Shown here one piece after another: positions 9,301 to 16,780 of a DNA stretch of 41,896 nt. The notes below the pieces were generated by a model that was not told where the DNA came from, did no database searches, and saw only the letters and a list, made by a program, of their open reading frames with translations. The stretch spans positions 1 to 41,896 of the forward strand of contig DKCJ01000012.1 of the NCBI GenBank assembly GCA_002451465.1. The letters are read 5' to 3'. The position numbers and the translations under genes are program-made. The stretch comes from Caryophanales bacterium UBA6877. GTDB taxonomy: Bacteria; Bacillota_I; Bacilli_A; RFN20; CAG-826. Within the stretch, counting starts at the first letter, position 1, and every line of letters starts with the position of its first letter.

Positions 9301-9890
9301 TAGATCACGTAATCGCTAGCGAAGATGATATTAATGTTCTTGTTTTAGATAACGAACAATATGCAAATACAGGCGGTCAAGCAAGTAAAGCTACACAAAC
9401 TGGTTGTATTGCTCAATTTGCTGCAAGTGGTAAAAAGACCAAGAAGAAGAATCTTGCTTTAATTGCTATGGCTTATGGTGATGTTTATGTTGCTCAAGTT
9501 GCATTCGGTGCAAATCCAATGAAAGCAATTCAAGCCTTCAAAGAAGCTGAATCTTACAATGGTCCATCATTAATTATTGCTTATGCTCCATGTATTAACC
9601 AAGGTATTAAAGGTGGTCTTGTAAATAGCATTCAAGAAGAAAAGAAAGCTGTTGATTGTGGATTCTTCACAACTTGGAGATATGATCCAAGACTTGTTAA
9701 ACAAGGCAAACCTGGATTACAACTTGATTGTGCCGAACCAGATTTCACTAAATTTAGAGATTTCCTCTTAACTGAAAATAGATTCGCAATGCTTCCAAAA
9801 GTTAACCCATCAGAATATGAAGAGTTATTTAAGAAAGCAGAAGAAGCTGCTAAAGAAAGATGGAATTCTGTTAAAAAATTTGGTTTATAA
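6318..9890 (+). CDS. nifJ: Pyruvate:ferredoxin (flavodoxin) oxidoreductase
   Basis: 1190 residues, a full-length homodimeric-type PFOR with all domains fused. It converts pyruvate + CoA + oxidised ferredoxin to acetyl-CoA + CO2 + reduced ferredoxin. The N-terminal pyrimidine-binding domain shows YPITPSSPMADHVD and EMQSEGGAAGALHGA. Two 4Fe-4S clusters of ferredoxin type are at Cys697/700/703/707 (CIQCNQC) and Cys756/759/762/766 (CVGCGLC). The third cluster uses Cys832 and Cys835 (SCQGCGETPYY), Cys860 and a C-terminal Cys. The TPP site GGDGFAYDIGYGG and DNEQYANTGGQ follow. The start at ATG 6318 is set by AAAGGAG. Codon use suggests high expression. It links glycolysis and amino-acid breakdown to ferredoxin; trxB below may use that ferredoxin. 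Confidence 0.97.
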   Translation: MAEIKKTFLSVDGNTAAALGSYCFTEVAAIYPITPSSPMADHVDVYAAQGKKNFFGSTVKVCEMQSEGGAAGALHGAIQAGTYGTTFTASQGLLLMIPNVYKWVGEELPAVMEVSARALASRSLCIFGDHQDIYALRQTGIAMICSHSVQEVADLTPISHLIAIDASYPVCHFFDGFRTSHEIQNVEFVDDEEYRKLMPWDKVEEFRKKALNPHSNPVTRGGAENDDIYFTGLEAQNKHAAKVLEVAKKYFKEATRLTGREYAPFVYVGPKDATKVIVAMGSVTETALEVVEDLNKKGEKVGLVKVILYRPFSAKDLVSVIPSTVKTIAVLDRTKEKGAVGEPLYEDVVSALELEGKKDVKVIGGRYGLGSHDTQPKHIKALYDWMDTSEAHHDFTLGIEDDVTNLSVPIKDDKYEIKHSYTSCLFYGLGSDGTVGANKSSIKIIGDATHQYAQAYFAYDSRKSGGVTRSHLRFGKEPIHSTYYVQHADFISVSLDTYMFRFDILKDLKDGGTFLLNTDMDDATLEKLLPNRVKWQLATKHVKFYVIDANKIALEIGMGRHTNTILQSAFFHLNEQIMPYSEANVWMKKLAEKTYAKKGEEVVKLNWKAIDSGTEGLRKVEVKPEWANLDFKRVRTTTGDEYFDNFVTPINTLDGYDLPTSAFLKDGLEDGSMRPDVTFKEERSIADKVPQWNKNYCIQCNQCAFVCPHATIRPFLLTDEEVKNGPEGLAEMTKDAIGSPLVKGMKFIISISPMNCVGCGLCANECLANKTAKKLGNDHFALKMVEAKSQFDREKYAQYLFKHVEYKSNIFPTNTVKGVGFLMPYQEVSGSCQGCGETPYYRLLSQLFGRDLLIANATGCSSIYNGSTPMTPFIKDKNGEGIAWANSLFEDNAEYGYGMRLATDYKLKQISEILVPALERDTVEAETKEVIKKYLENIKNKVEARKVVPELLKVVEASKDEALKDVLKFKNDLLDKSVWIIGGDGFAYDIGYGGLDHVIASEDDINVLVLDNEQYANTGGQASKATQTGCIAQFAASGKKTKKKNLALIAMAYGDVYVAQVAFGANPMKAIQAFKEAESYNGPSLIIAYAPCINQGIKGGLVNSIQEEKKAVDCGFFTTWRYDPRLVKQGKPGLQLDCAEPDFTKFRDFLLTENRFAMLPKVNPSEYEELFKKAEEAAKERWNSVKKFGL

Positions 9891-9936
9891 TAGATTAAAC
9901 TAAAATTATTTAAAGAGTTTATTGAATAAATGTAGT

Positions 9937-9970
9937 AAAAGGAAGCAAATATAATTTGCTTCCTTTTTTT
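9937..9970 (+). terminator. Rho-independent terminator of nifJ
   Basis: A stem of up to 14 bp, AAAAGGAAGCAAAT (9937-9950) / ATTTGCTTCCTTTT (9954-9967), with a 3-nt loop and a T7 tail. Confidence 0.92.
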
Positions 9971-10445
9971 GTTATTGAAAACCATAGACCGAAGTTATCA
10001 TAAATGTAGCGAAGATAAAAACCTAGGCTTCATCTATTTGTAATATAGCATGAAATCTTTTGGAATAAACAATTTAATCTTCTATTTATCCATCTATTCT
10101 AGAGCCATATGAGATGTTTATGCTATTTGATAATGAATTTATTGATGGTTGTATTTTCCAATATCTCAATAAAAGATTTCATTTTATTGTTTTAAATATT
10201 CCTTCGCATATTAAATTTTGCGAAGAACATCTTGTTTTCTACATCGGTCTTTTACATTCATAACACTCGTTACTGTCAATGACAAAAAGTTGAAAAGTGA
10301 TATTATAAGTTATATTATTTTGTTAGGTAAATTACCTTGCCTTCTTAAGTTATTTATATTTTTTTCTGAAGGAAGCAATAGAAATATTATGTATTATTGC
10401 ATTTAAAAAACTGATTGCCTACATTTTAATTGGGGGAGTTAAGAA
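9971..10445. other. Long intergenic stretch before the lipoprotein gene
   Basis: No confident gene. A 49-codon frame on the plus strand (10114-10263, beginning MFMLFDNEFIDG) reads like protein but has no ribosome binding site. A 62-codon frame at 10218-10406 overlaps it in another phase and lacks ATG. This may be decayed coding sequence. The last 15 nt contain the GGGGGAG ribosome binding site of the next gene. Confidence 0.4.
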
Positions 10446-12437
10446 ATGGAATTTAAAAAGAAATTTTTACTAGGGCTTACTTTATTTACGTTTTTATTAA
10501 CCGGATGTCAATTTGAATCGGATAGTTTTACAATTATTTGGAAAAATTATGATGGTACAATTTTAGAAGTTGATGAAAATGTTCAAAAAGGCGAAACTCC
10601 TAGTTATGATGGAAAAATACCAACTAGAGCAAATGATGAAACATATAGTTATACATGGTCTGGTTGGGATCCTAGAGTTAAACCCGTTAATTCAAATCAA
10701 ACGTATACTGCTACTTATTCGTATGAAAAGATAAAAAGTGAATATGTCATTGATTTTGATTTAAATGGTGGATCATCTCCTTCATATAAAGGACCTGTTG
10801 CTTGTGAAACGTTTTCAAAAGATGTTTTCTTTTTTGATTGTGTTAAAGAAGGATTAAATTTTAGAGGATGGTCATATAAAGGAACAAAAATTTTTGATGA
10901 AAAAGGTATTCAATTAGCAAATCCTGCACTAGCTAAAAATATGACCTTTACGGCTTTGTATTCTAGAACCGCTAAAATGACTATAACTTCTAACATTAAT
11001 GGTGCAGGAGAATTTACTGGTGAAGGAGAATATCCATATAATGCTTATGTTGACATTTCTGTAAAAGCTAGAGAAGGATATGAATTTGTTGGTTGGTATT
11101 ATAAAGGTACCTTATTAAGTCGAACTTCTAATTATAAATATAGGATGTGGAGTGAAGACGTTATTCTTGAAGCAAGATTTAGACTCAAATCATATTTAAT
11201 GAAAATTTATTCAAATAATGATGAATATGGCTTAGTTTCATTTAATTCTTTAAATTACGACTATCGCTCTGAATATCAAGAATATCGTGATTATACAACT
11301 AACGTTTCTATAGCTGCTTTTAGTAAGACAGATGTGAGATTTTTGGGCTGGTATAATAGCGAAAATAAATTAGTAGCTACTGAAGGCGTATATAGTTTTG
11401 TTATGCCAAACTATGATTATACTCTAGAGGCTAAATGGAACTATTTTAAAGTTTCTTATAATTTAAATGGTGGGATAAATTCTTCATTTAATCCAGATCA
11501 TTACACTATTGAATCAGGCAAGATTAAATTAAATAATCCTACAAAGGATGGTTATGAATTTGTGGGTTGGAAATATAATGATAAATATGTAAGTGAAATT
11601 GATCCAACCTGGATGGATGACATCGAATTAAATGCGATTTTTACAAAAAATACAAGTAGCTATGGCGTAATACCAATTTTTTCAGAAGATAAGAAAACTC
11701 TTACTTATGGCTTATATCCACAAACAAATGTAGATGATGCTACAACTATTGCTGAACTCAATAAATTAACAAAAGTTGAATTCAATGGTTGGTATTTATA
11801 TAACCGTGAATACTATGCAAAACTAGTGGCTAATCCTTGTTATGAATCATATTATGAGTTTAACAATGGAACAACTATTCGAAAAGGAGAAACATATTGG
11901 TTTAAATGTGAACCTATATCTTGGAATGTTTTAAGTAGTGGGGGAGGAAAATATTTTATTCTTTCTTCTTATTTATTAGATGCGCAACGCTACGATGATT
12001 CTTCTAATAACTACAAAGATAGTGAAATTCGTTCATGGTTGAATAAAGATTTTTATAAGACAGCTTTTTCTTTAGGTAATCAATATATTCAAACGACAAT
12101 TGTTGATAATTCCGCTCCTACTACTAATAGTCAGTCTAATAGATATGTTTGTGAGAATACAGTAGATAAAGTCTTTTTACCTAGTTATAAAGATTATGAA
12201 GGTTTTACTTCAAATGAATCTAGAGAATGCAAAACAACCGATTATGCAAGAGCAAATGGTGCTCGATATGAGGATAGTCGCTCTTACCTATACAATGGAA
12301 ATTATTGGACACGTTCCCCAATTTACGACTACTCTACTGGCGCGTCGATTGTGAGTTACATTGGTTCCCTCTTTAGCAATCACGTCAACAGTTCTAATGT
12401 CGGTGTACGTCCAAGCCTTTATATAGACATCGTCTAG
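10446..12437 (+). CDS. Large surface lipoprotein: InlB-type repeats plus DUF6273-like C-terminal domain
   Basis: 663 residues. The signal peptide ends in lipobox LLTGC with Cys21 as lipidation site, so it should be anchored outside the membrane by Lgt. Residues about 30-410 hold five to six Listeria-Bacteroides (InlB B-type) repeats, with recurring FDLNGG/YNLNGG, EGYEFVGWYY and YTATY motifs. From about 421 (GLYPQTNVDD) to the end the pattern matches DUF6273: FKCEPISWNVL, SSYLLDAQRYDD, SEIRSWLN, DYARANGA, YWTRSP, VGVRPSLYI. GGGGGAG precedes the start. The last ~54 codons differ sharply from the rest: about 20 of 53 end in C, against about one in the first 48. That segment looks like an exchanged or diversified cassette. 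Binding of host or bacterial surface ligands is inferred. Confidence 0.9.
   Translation: MEFKKKFLLGLTLFTFLLTGCQFESDSFTIIWKNYDGTILEVDENVQKGETPSYDGKIPTRANDETYSYTWSGWDPRVKPVNSNQTYTATYSYEKIKSEYVIDFDLNGGSSPSYKGPVACETFSKDVFFFDCVKEGLNFRGWSYKGTKIFDEKGIQLANPALAKNMTFTALYSRTAKMTITSNINGAGEFTGEGEYPYNAYVDISVKAREGYEFVGWYYKGTLLSRTSNYKYRMWSEDVILEARFRLKSYLMKIYSNNDEYGLVSFNSLNYDYRSEYQEYRDYTTNVSIAAFSKTDVRFLGWYNSENKLVATEGVYSFVMPNYDYTLEAKWNYFKVSYNLNGGINSSFNPDHYTIESGKIKLNNPTKDGYEFVGWKYNDKYVSEIDPTWMDDIELNAIFTKNTSSYGVIPIFSEDKKTLTYGLYPQTNVDDATTIAELNKLTKVEFNGWYLYNREYYAKLVANPCYESYYEFNNGTTIRKGETYWFKCEPISWNVLSSGGGKYFILSSYLLDAQRYDDSSNNYKDSEIRSWLNKDFYKTAFSLGNQYIQTTIVDNSAPTTNSQSNRYVCENTVDKVFLPSYKDYEGFTSNESRECKTTDYARANGARYEDSRSYLYNGNYWTRSPIYDYSTGASIVSYIGSLFSNHVNSSNVGVRPSLYIDIV
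12274..12437 (+). other. Candidate variable region (DGR-like) at the 3' end of the lipoprotein gene
   Basis: This covers residues about 610-663. In 12301-12420 GC is 54/120 (45%) and A is 26/120 (22%), while upstream parts of the same gene are near 20% GC. Codons are dominated by NNY, with runs such as ATT TAC GAC TAC TCT ACT GGC and AGC AAT CAC GTC AAC AGT. This is what adenine-directed mutagenesis of an AAY-rich template would leave. The TRSP and GVRPSLYI edges stay conserved. No template repeat or reverse transcriptase was seen in the window. Confidence 0.45.
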
Positions 12438-12465
12438 TCTACGAAATGATAATCAAAAAATAATC

Positions 12466-12501
12466 GTTCACCGCCTCAATCAAAATAATGAGACGGTGAA
12501 C
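12466..12501. repeat. Inverted repeat 28 nt after the lipoprotein stop codon
   Basis: Arms GTTCACCGCCTCA (12466-12478) and TGAGACGGTGAAC (12489-12501) pair at 12 of 13 positions around a 10-nt AT-rich loop. No T tract follows on the plus strand, so it is a poor terminator for the upstream gene. On the minus strand a T-rich run follows after several bases. It could be a cruciform of the kind found after DGR variable regions, or a weak terminator. Confidence 0.75.
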
Positions 12502-12517
12502 AAAAATTCTAACAATT

Positions 12518-12764
12518 ATGAAACAAAGACTTGATGAATGCATAGAAAGAAAAGAAAGCGAGTTACTTGTATTTATAGAGACTAAAGACTTATCCAATTA
12601 TATTCTTATAACTAGTGAAAAGTCTTCATTTAAATATCTTTATTTTTTTTAAATTAGTAACTAAATAATTAATTAGATATTATTCAATTTCATATGAAAC
12701 TAACGAATTAAATATTAAAGATACGAATAGATTAGAACTAATTAGAAAGCAATATATGAGTTAA
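12518..12764 (+). pseudogene. Remnant of a small gene, broken
   Basis: An ATG at 12518 opens 44 codons (MKQRLDECIERKES...) ending at TAA 12650-12652. A second protein-like segment in another phase (ISYETNELNIKDTN... ending QYMS) runs to the stop at 12762-12764. The two may be halves of one gene of unknown function, interrupted by frameshift and stops around 12650-12680. No ribosome binding site is evident. Confidence 0.3.
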
Positions 12765-12853
12765 AATATTCGATCTTATTTCCTTTTTCTAAAGACGTTT
12801 CATCTCTTTAAGCCTCAATAAGATGTTATTTAAAAAATATTGTATTTTTTAGT

Positions 12854-13104
12854 ATGTATAATGCTTTTATGATTTTTACAAGAAAACTTTAAATATTTGG
12901 GGTTTCGTTGTATGGAACACACTTTCTTTTTTTATCAGATTTGTTTCTTTAATAGCGACAGCTTTAATAATATGTGAAATATCAACAACAAAAGCAAGTT
13001 CAATAATACTAATAATAATGAATACGCTTATGTTTGAGGCTTTTTATTTTGTTTTATTATGGTTTTTCGATTTTATAACTTGTAATTCAAAGAAAACTAA
13101 GTAA
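12854..13104 (+). pseudogene. Small membrane protein gene with a single-base frameshift
   Basis: From ATG 12854 the frame reads MYNAFMIFTRKL and stops. One base back, the neighbouring phase is open for about 75 codons to TAA 13102-13104. It encodes two hydrophobic helices (NTLSFFIRFVSLIATALII and NTLMFEAFYFVLLWFFDF) and a basic end. One extra A in the AAAA run near 12885 would join them into a protein of about 83 residues. A -10-like TATTTT lies 5 nt before ATG. Function unknown. Confidence 0.45.
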
Positions 13105-13114
13105 AATAAATATG

Positions 13115-13131
13115 CTAGTTTTAAAAACTAG
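13115..13131. repeat. Palindrome just upstream of the hlyIII ribosome binding site
   Basis: CTAGTTTT (13115-13122), one A, then AAAACTAG (13124-13131). It abuts the AAGGTGG ribosome binding site of the next gene and has no T tract. A regulator site or mRNA hairpin is possible. Confidence 0.4.
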
Positions 13132-13148
13132 ATAAGGTGGTATTTAAT

Positions 13149-13856
13149 ATGAGTGTTAATAAAATTGAACTTCCAAAATATACATTTGCACAAGATTTAT
13201 GTAACGCAATTACGCATGGTTTAGGTGCAATTTTTGGTATAGTGATGACTATTTTAATGTTGCTTAAAGTAACAGTTTTTGGAGCGAGTGGTGGAAATAG
13301 TGTAGAAGAAGTCTATAGAATTGTTTGTATAGCGATTTATGGAGCAAGTATTATTATTTGCTATACAATAAGTTGTGTTTATCATAGTCTTTTTAAAAAT
13401 AATGGAAAAAGAGTTCTTAGGGTAATTGATCATGATACGGTGTATCTTTTAATTGCTGGAAGTTATACAATTTTTTGTCTTGTTCCTATAAGAAACGAAT
13501 ATTTATGGGGAGTTATTCCTTGTGCTGGGTGGATTATTTTTGGTATTTGTTGGGTTGGAGTTATATTAGGAATAGTTTTTAATTCAGTTAATATTCAAAA
13601 ATATAAAATTTTTACAACTTTGTTATATATTGTAATTGGTTGGTCGATTATTTTTGCAATAAAAGAATTAATTAATACCATAACCCTTAATGGATTTATT
13701 TGGACGCTTTTTGGTGGTATTTCCTATACTATAGGTGCAATTTTATATGGTATTGGCGCTAAAAAATCTCTTTGGTTTCATACTGTATTTCATTGTTTTA
13801 TTTTGTTAGGTACTATATTGCAATTCATTTCTATTTGGTTTTATGTTTTGAATTAG
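13149..13856 (+). CDS. Hemolysin III / TrhA family membrane protein (PAQR-like)
   Basis: 235 residues and about seven membrane helices, the usual size and shape of the bacterial HlyIII/TrhA branch of the PAQR superfamily. Predicted metal-ligand motifs are present: S-x3-H in SCVYHS, HDTVYLLIAGSYT after the second helix, and H-x3-H in WFHTVFHC near the C-terminus. The N-terminus has the typical THGLGA. The start is ATG 13149, placed by AAGGTGG about 9 nt upstream. An in-frame GTG at 13137 lies inside that ribosome binding site and is rejected. Bacterial members are linked to membrane energetics and lipid homeostasis. The 'hemolysin' name is historical and no lytic activity should be assumed. 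Confidence 0.9.
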   Translation: MSVNKIELPKYTFAQDLCNAITHGLGAIFGIVMTILMLLKVTVFGASGGNSVEEVYRIVCIAIYGASIIICYTISCVYHSLFKNNGKRVLRVIDHDTVYLLIAGSYTIFCLVPIRNEYLWGVIPCAGWIIFGICWVGVILGIVFNSVNIQKYKIFTTLLYIVIGWSIIFAIKELINTITLNGFIWTLFGGISYTIGAILYGIGAKKSLWFHTVFHCFILLGTILQFISIWFYVLN

Positions 13857-13880
13857 ATCTTTATAAAAGTCTAATTCTTT
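13850..13880 (+). terminator. Probable terminator of hlyIII
   Basis: GAATTAGA (13850-13857) pairs with TCTAATTC (13870-13877). The stem extends inward by CTTT/AAAG with one bulged T and an ATA loop. Only TTT follows before an A run, so it is moderate. It includes the hlyIII stop codon. Confidence 0.45.
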
Positions 13881-13895
13881 AAAAAATATTTCTTT

Positions 13896-13905
13896 TTGGT
13901 ATAAT
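13896..13905 (+). promoter_or_regulatory. Extended -10 promoter of uvrA, predicted leaderless
   Basis: TGGTATAAT (13897-13905) with a weak upstream TTTAAA (13878-13883). Seven nt separate TATAAT from ATG at 13913 and no ribosome binding site exists. The sequence TTAGTATG around the start recurs at 5766 and 12854. Confidence 0.6.
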
Positions 13906-13912
13906 TTTTAGT

Positions 13913-16780
13913 ATGTCAATAAATGAAATTCGAGTAAAAGGAGCTCGCGAAAATAACTTAAAAGATGTTAATGTGAGCTTCCCAAAAAATAAATTAGTTG
14001 TTTTTACAGGTGTCTCTGGTTGTGGTAAATCCACCCTTGCTTTTGATACCATTTTTGCTGAAGGCCAAAGACGATATATGGAATCTCTTTCAAGCTATGC
14101 AAGACAATTTTTAGGCGGAGTTGAAAAACCTGATGTTGAATCAATTGATGGACTTTCTCCAGCAATTGCAATTGATCAAAAATCTCAATCACATAACCCT
14201 AGAAGTACTGTTGCTACAGTAACTGAAATATATGATTATTTAAGACTTTTGTATTCAAGAATTGGTGTACCTTATTGCCCAATTCATCATGAACCAATTA
14301 TCGCTTTTAGTGTACAAAAAATTGTTGATATTATTTTTAATAGCGAAATTGGTTCAAAAGTTATTATTATGTCGCCAATTGTTCGTGAAGAAAAAGGAAC
14401 ACAAAAAGATATTTTTGAAAAAATTAAAAAAGCTGGTTTTTTAAGAGTAAAAGTCGATGGGAAAAATTATTTAATAGATGAAGTTCCAGAATTAAACAAA
14501 AATCAAAGACATGATATTGATATTGTTGTAGATCGTATTGTTTTAAAACCAGAAAATAGAAGTAGAATATTCGATGCTGTTGAACTTGCTGCTGATTGGA
14601 GTAATGGTTTTATTCTTGTTTCTATAAATGATAATGAAAAATTATATAGTGAACATTATGCTTGTCCAAAGTGTGGTTTCACTGTTCCTAAATTAGAGCC
14701 AAGATTATTTTCTTTTAACTCACCACTTGGAGCATGTCCTGCATGTAATGGACTTGGTATTAGTCAAGAAGTTGATATTGATTTATTAGTCCCTGATAAA
14801 AATTTATCAATTGATGATGGGGCAATTGTTTATTTTAAAAATACTGTAAATACGAAAAATATCGAGTGGCAAGACTTTAAATATCTTTTAGATTATTATC
14901 ATATTCCAACGAATATTCCATTCAAAGATTATAATGAAGATCAAATTGATATTATTATGAATGGATCAAAGGATATTGTTAGTTATTCTTTAAAATCTTC
15001 TTCTGGAAATACATTAAATAGAACGCACTTTATTGAAGGCGTAAAAACAAGAATTGAGCGATTATATAAAGAAACTACTAGTGATTTTTTACGTGAATAT
15101 TATGCAAAATTTTTGAAAGACAAAGTATGTACAAAATGTCATGGTGCAAGACTTAATGATGCTGTGTTAGCTGTTAGAATCAATGGATTGAATATTTATG
15201 AATTAACATGTTTATCTCTTGATAAATTCTATAATTTTATGGCTGATTTAAAAAATCATTTGACTGATTATGAATGGAAAATTGCTGATTTAGTTGTCAA
15301 AGAAATTTGTAATCGTACATCCTTTTTGATTAATGTTGGTTTAGGATATCTTACACTTTCTAGATATGCAATGACTTTATCTGGAGGAGAATCGCAAAGA
15401 ATTCGTTTAGCCACACAAATTGGTAGTAAATTGTCTGGTGTTTTATATGTTTTAGATGAACCATCTATTGGTCTTCATCAAAGAGATAGTGAAAAACTTA
15501 TTAATGCTTTAAAAGAAATGCGCGATTTAGGAAATACAATCATTGTTGTTGAACATGATGAAGGAATGATTAGAAGTGCCGATTACCTAGTTGATATTGG
15601 TCCAGGTGCTGGAGTTCATGGTGGCAAAATTGTTGCAACCGGTAGCGTAAAAGATTTAGAAAATTGTCCTGAATCGATCACTGGACAATATTTGAGTGGT
15701 AAAAAATATATTCCCGTCCCTTTTACAAGGAGAAAAGGAAATGGTCATAAACTTGTTATATCAGGATGTAAAACTAACAATTTAAAAAATGTAACAGCAG
15801 AATTTCCTCTTGGAACATTTATTTGTGTTACTGGTATATCGGGAAGTGGAAAGTCTTCATTAGTTAATGAAACTTTATATAACGCTATACAAAAAGAATT
15901 ATTTGGTAAAACAAACGATGTTGCTATTTATTCAAAAATAAAGGGCTTAGAGAATGTTGATCAAGTTATTAACGTTTCTCAAGAACCAATTGGTAGAACT
16001 CCAAGATCTAATCCGGCAACATATGTTAAAGCTTTTGATGATATTAGAGATATATTTGCCTCAACTATTGAAGCAAAAGCTCATGGTTTTACGAAATCTA
16101 GATTTAGTTTTAATATCCCGGGTGGAAGATGTGAACATTGCTATGGCGATGGTGTTGTAAGAATTTCAATGAATTTCATGCCAGACGTCTATGTAGTTTG
16201 CGATGAATGCGGTGGAAAAAGATATAATGATGCGACATTACAATGCACTTTTAAAGGAAAAAACATTGCTGATGTTTTAGATATGACAATTGAGGAAGCT
16301 TATGATTTTTTCAAAAATTATAGTAAATTATCTAGAAAACTAAAAATGCTATGTGATGTTGGTCTTGGTTATATGAAAGTAGGTCAACAATCTACAACTA
16401 TTTCAGGTGGCGAAGCTCAAAGAATTAAACTTGCTTATTATTTACAAAAGAAACCAACAGGGAAAACAATATATATTCTTGATGAACCTACAACTGGTTT
16501 ACATGTAGATGATATTGCAAAACTTATGAAGATATTTGAAAGAATTGTTGATGGTGGTGACACAATAATTTGCATTGAACATAATTTAGATGTTATTAAA
16601 AATGCTGATTATATAATCGATATTGGACCTGAAGGCGGCGATAAAGGTGGGCAAATTATTGCTAAAGGCACGCCAGAAGAGGTCGCTGATAATCCAGATA
16701 GTTACACAGGTTATTATCTTAAAAAAGCATTAGAAGAGGACAAGGAACGAAAAAGGAGAATAAAAGATGAACAGCAATAA
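13913..16780 (+). CDS. uvrA: Excinuclease ABC subunit A
   Basis: 955 residues, full-length UvrA, the damage-sensing ATPase of nucleotide excision repair that loads UvrB. Two ABC-type ATP sites: Walker A GVSGCGKST at about 33-41 and GISGSGKSS near 641. Signatures are LSGGESQRIRLATQIG and ISGGEAQRIKLAYYL, with VLDEPSIGLHQRD and ILDEPTTGLH. Zinc modules: Cys251/254 (CPKCG) with Cys275/278 (CPACNG), and the C-terminal CEHCYGDG from Cys740 with CDECGGKRYN, the DNA-damage contact module. First gene of a tight uvrA-lgt-HAD-trxB run; lgt starts 14 nt before its stop. uvrB is not in the window. The gene lacks a Shine-Dalgarno sequence. Confidence 0.97.
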   Translation: MSINEIRVKGARENNLKDVNVSFPKNKLVVFTGVSGCGKSTLAFDTIFAEGQRRYMESLSSYARQFLGGVEKPDVESIDGLSPAIAIDQKSQSHNPRSTVATVTEIYDYLRLLYSRIGVPYCPIHHEPIIAFSVQKIVDIIFNSEIGSKVIIMSPIVREEKGTQKDIFEKIKKAGFLRVKVDGKNYLIDEVPELNKNQRHDIDIVVDRIVLKPENRSRIFDAVELAADWSNGFILVSINDNEKLYSEHYACPKCGFTVPKLEPRLFSFNSPLGACPACNGLGISQEVDIDLLVPDKNLSIDDGAIVYFKNTVNTKNIEWQDFKYLLDYYHIPTNIPFKDYNEDQIDIIMNGSKDIVSYSLKSSSGNTLNRTHFIEGVKTRIERLYKETTSDFLREYYAKFLKDKVCTKCHGARLNDAVLAVRINGLNIYELTCLSLDKFYNFMADLKNHLTDYEWKIADLVVKEICNRTSFLINVGLGYLTLSRYAMTLSGGESQRIRLATQIGSKLSGVLYVLDEPSIGLHQRDSEKLINALKEMRDLGNTIIVVEHDEGMIRSADYLVDIGPGAGVHGGKIVATGSVKDLENCPESITGQYLSGKKYIPVPFTRRKGNGHKLVISGCKTNNLKNVTAEFPLGTFICVTGISGSGKSSLVNETLYNAIQKELFGKTNDVAIYSKIKGLENVDQVINVSQEPIGRTPRSNPATYVKAFDDIRDIFASTIEAKAHGFTKSRFSFNIPGGRCEHCYGDGVVRISMNFMPDVYVVCDECGGKRYNDATLQCTFKGKNIADVLDMTIEEAYDFFKNYSKLSRKLKMLCDVGLGYMKVGQQSTTISGGEAQRIKLAYYLQKKPTGKTIYILDEPTTGLHVDDIAKLMKIFERIVDGGDTIICIEHNLDVIKNADYIIDIGPEGGDKGGQIIAKGTPEEVADNPDSYTGYYLKKALEEDKERKRRIKDEQQ

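Noticed and set aside
10218..10406. 62-codon frame before the lipoprotein gene
   Set aside because: No ATG or ribosome binding site, and overlaps another equally plausible frame; reported only as part of the intergenic stretch.
12438..13136. Search for a DGR template repeat or reverse transcriptase next to the lipoprotein gene
   Set aside because: Read in all phases; no YxDD-type reverse transcriptase and no second copy of the variable segment was seen here, so any such parts must be outside the window.
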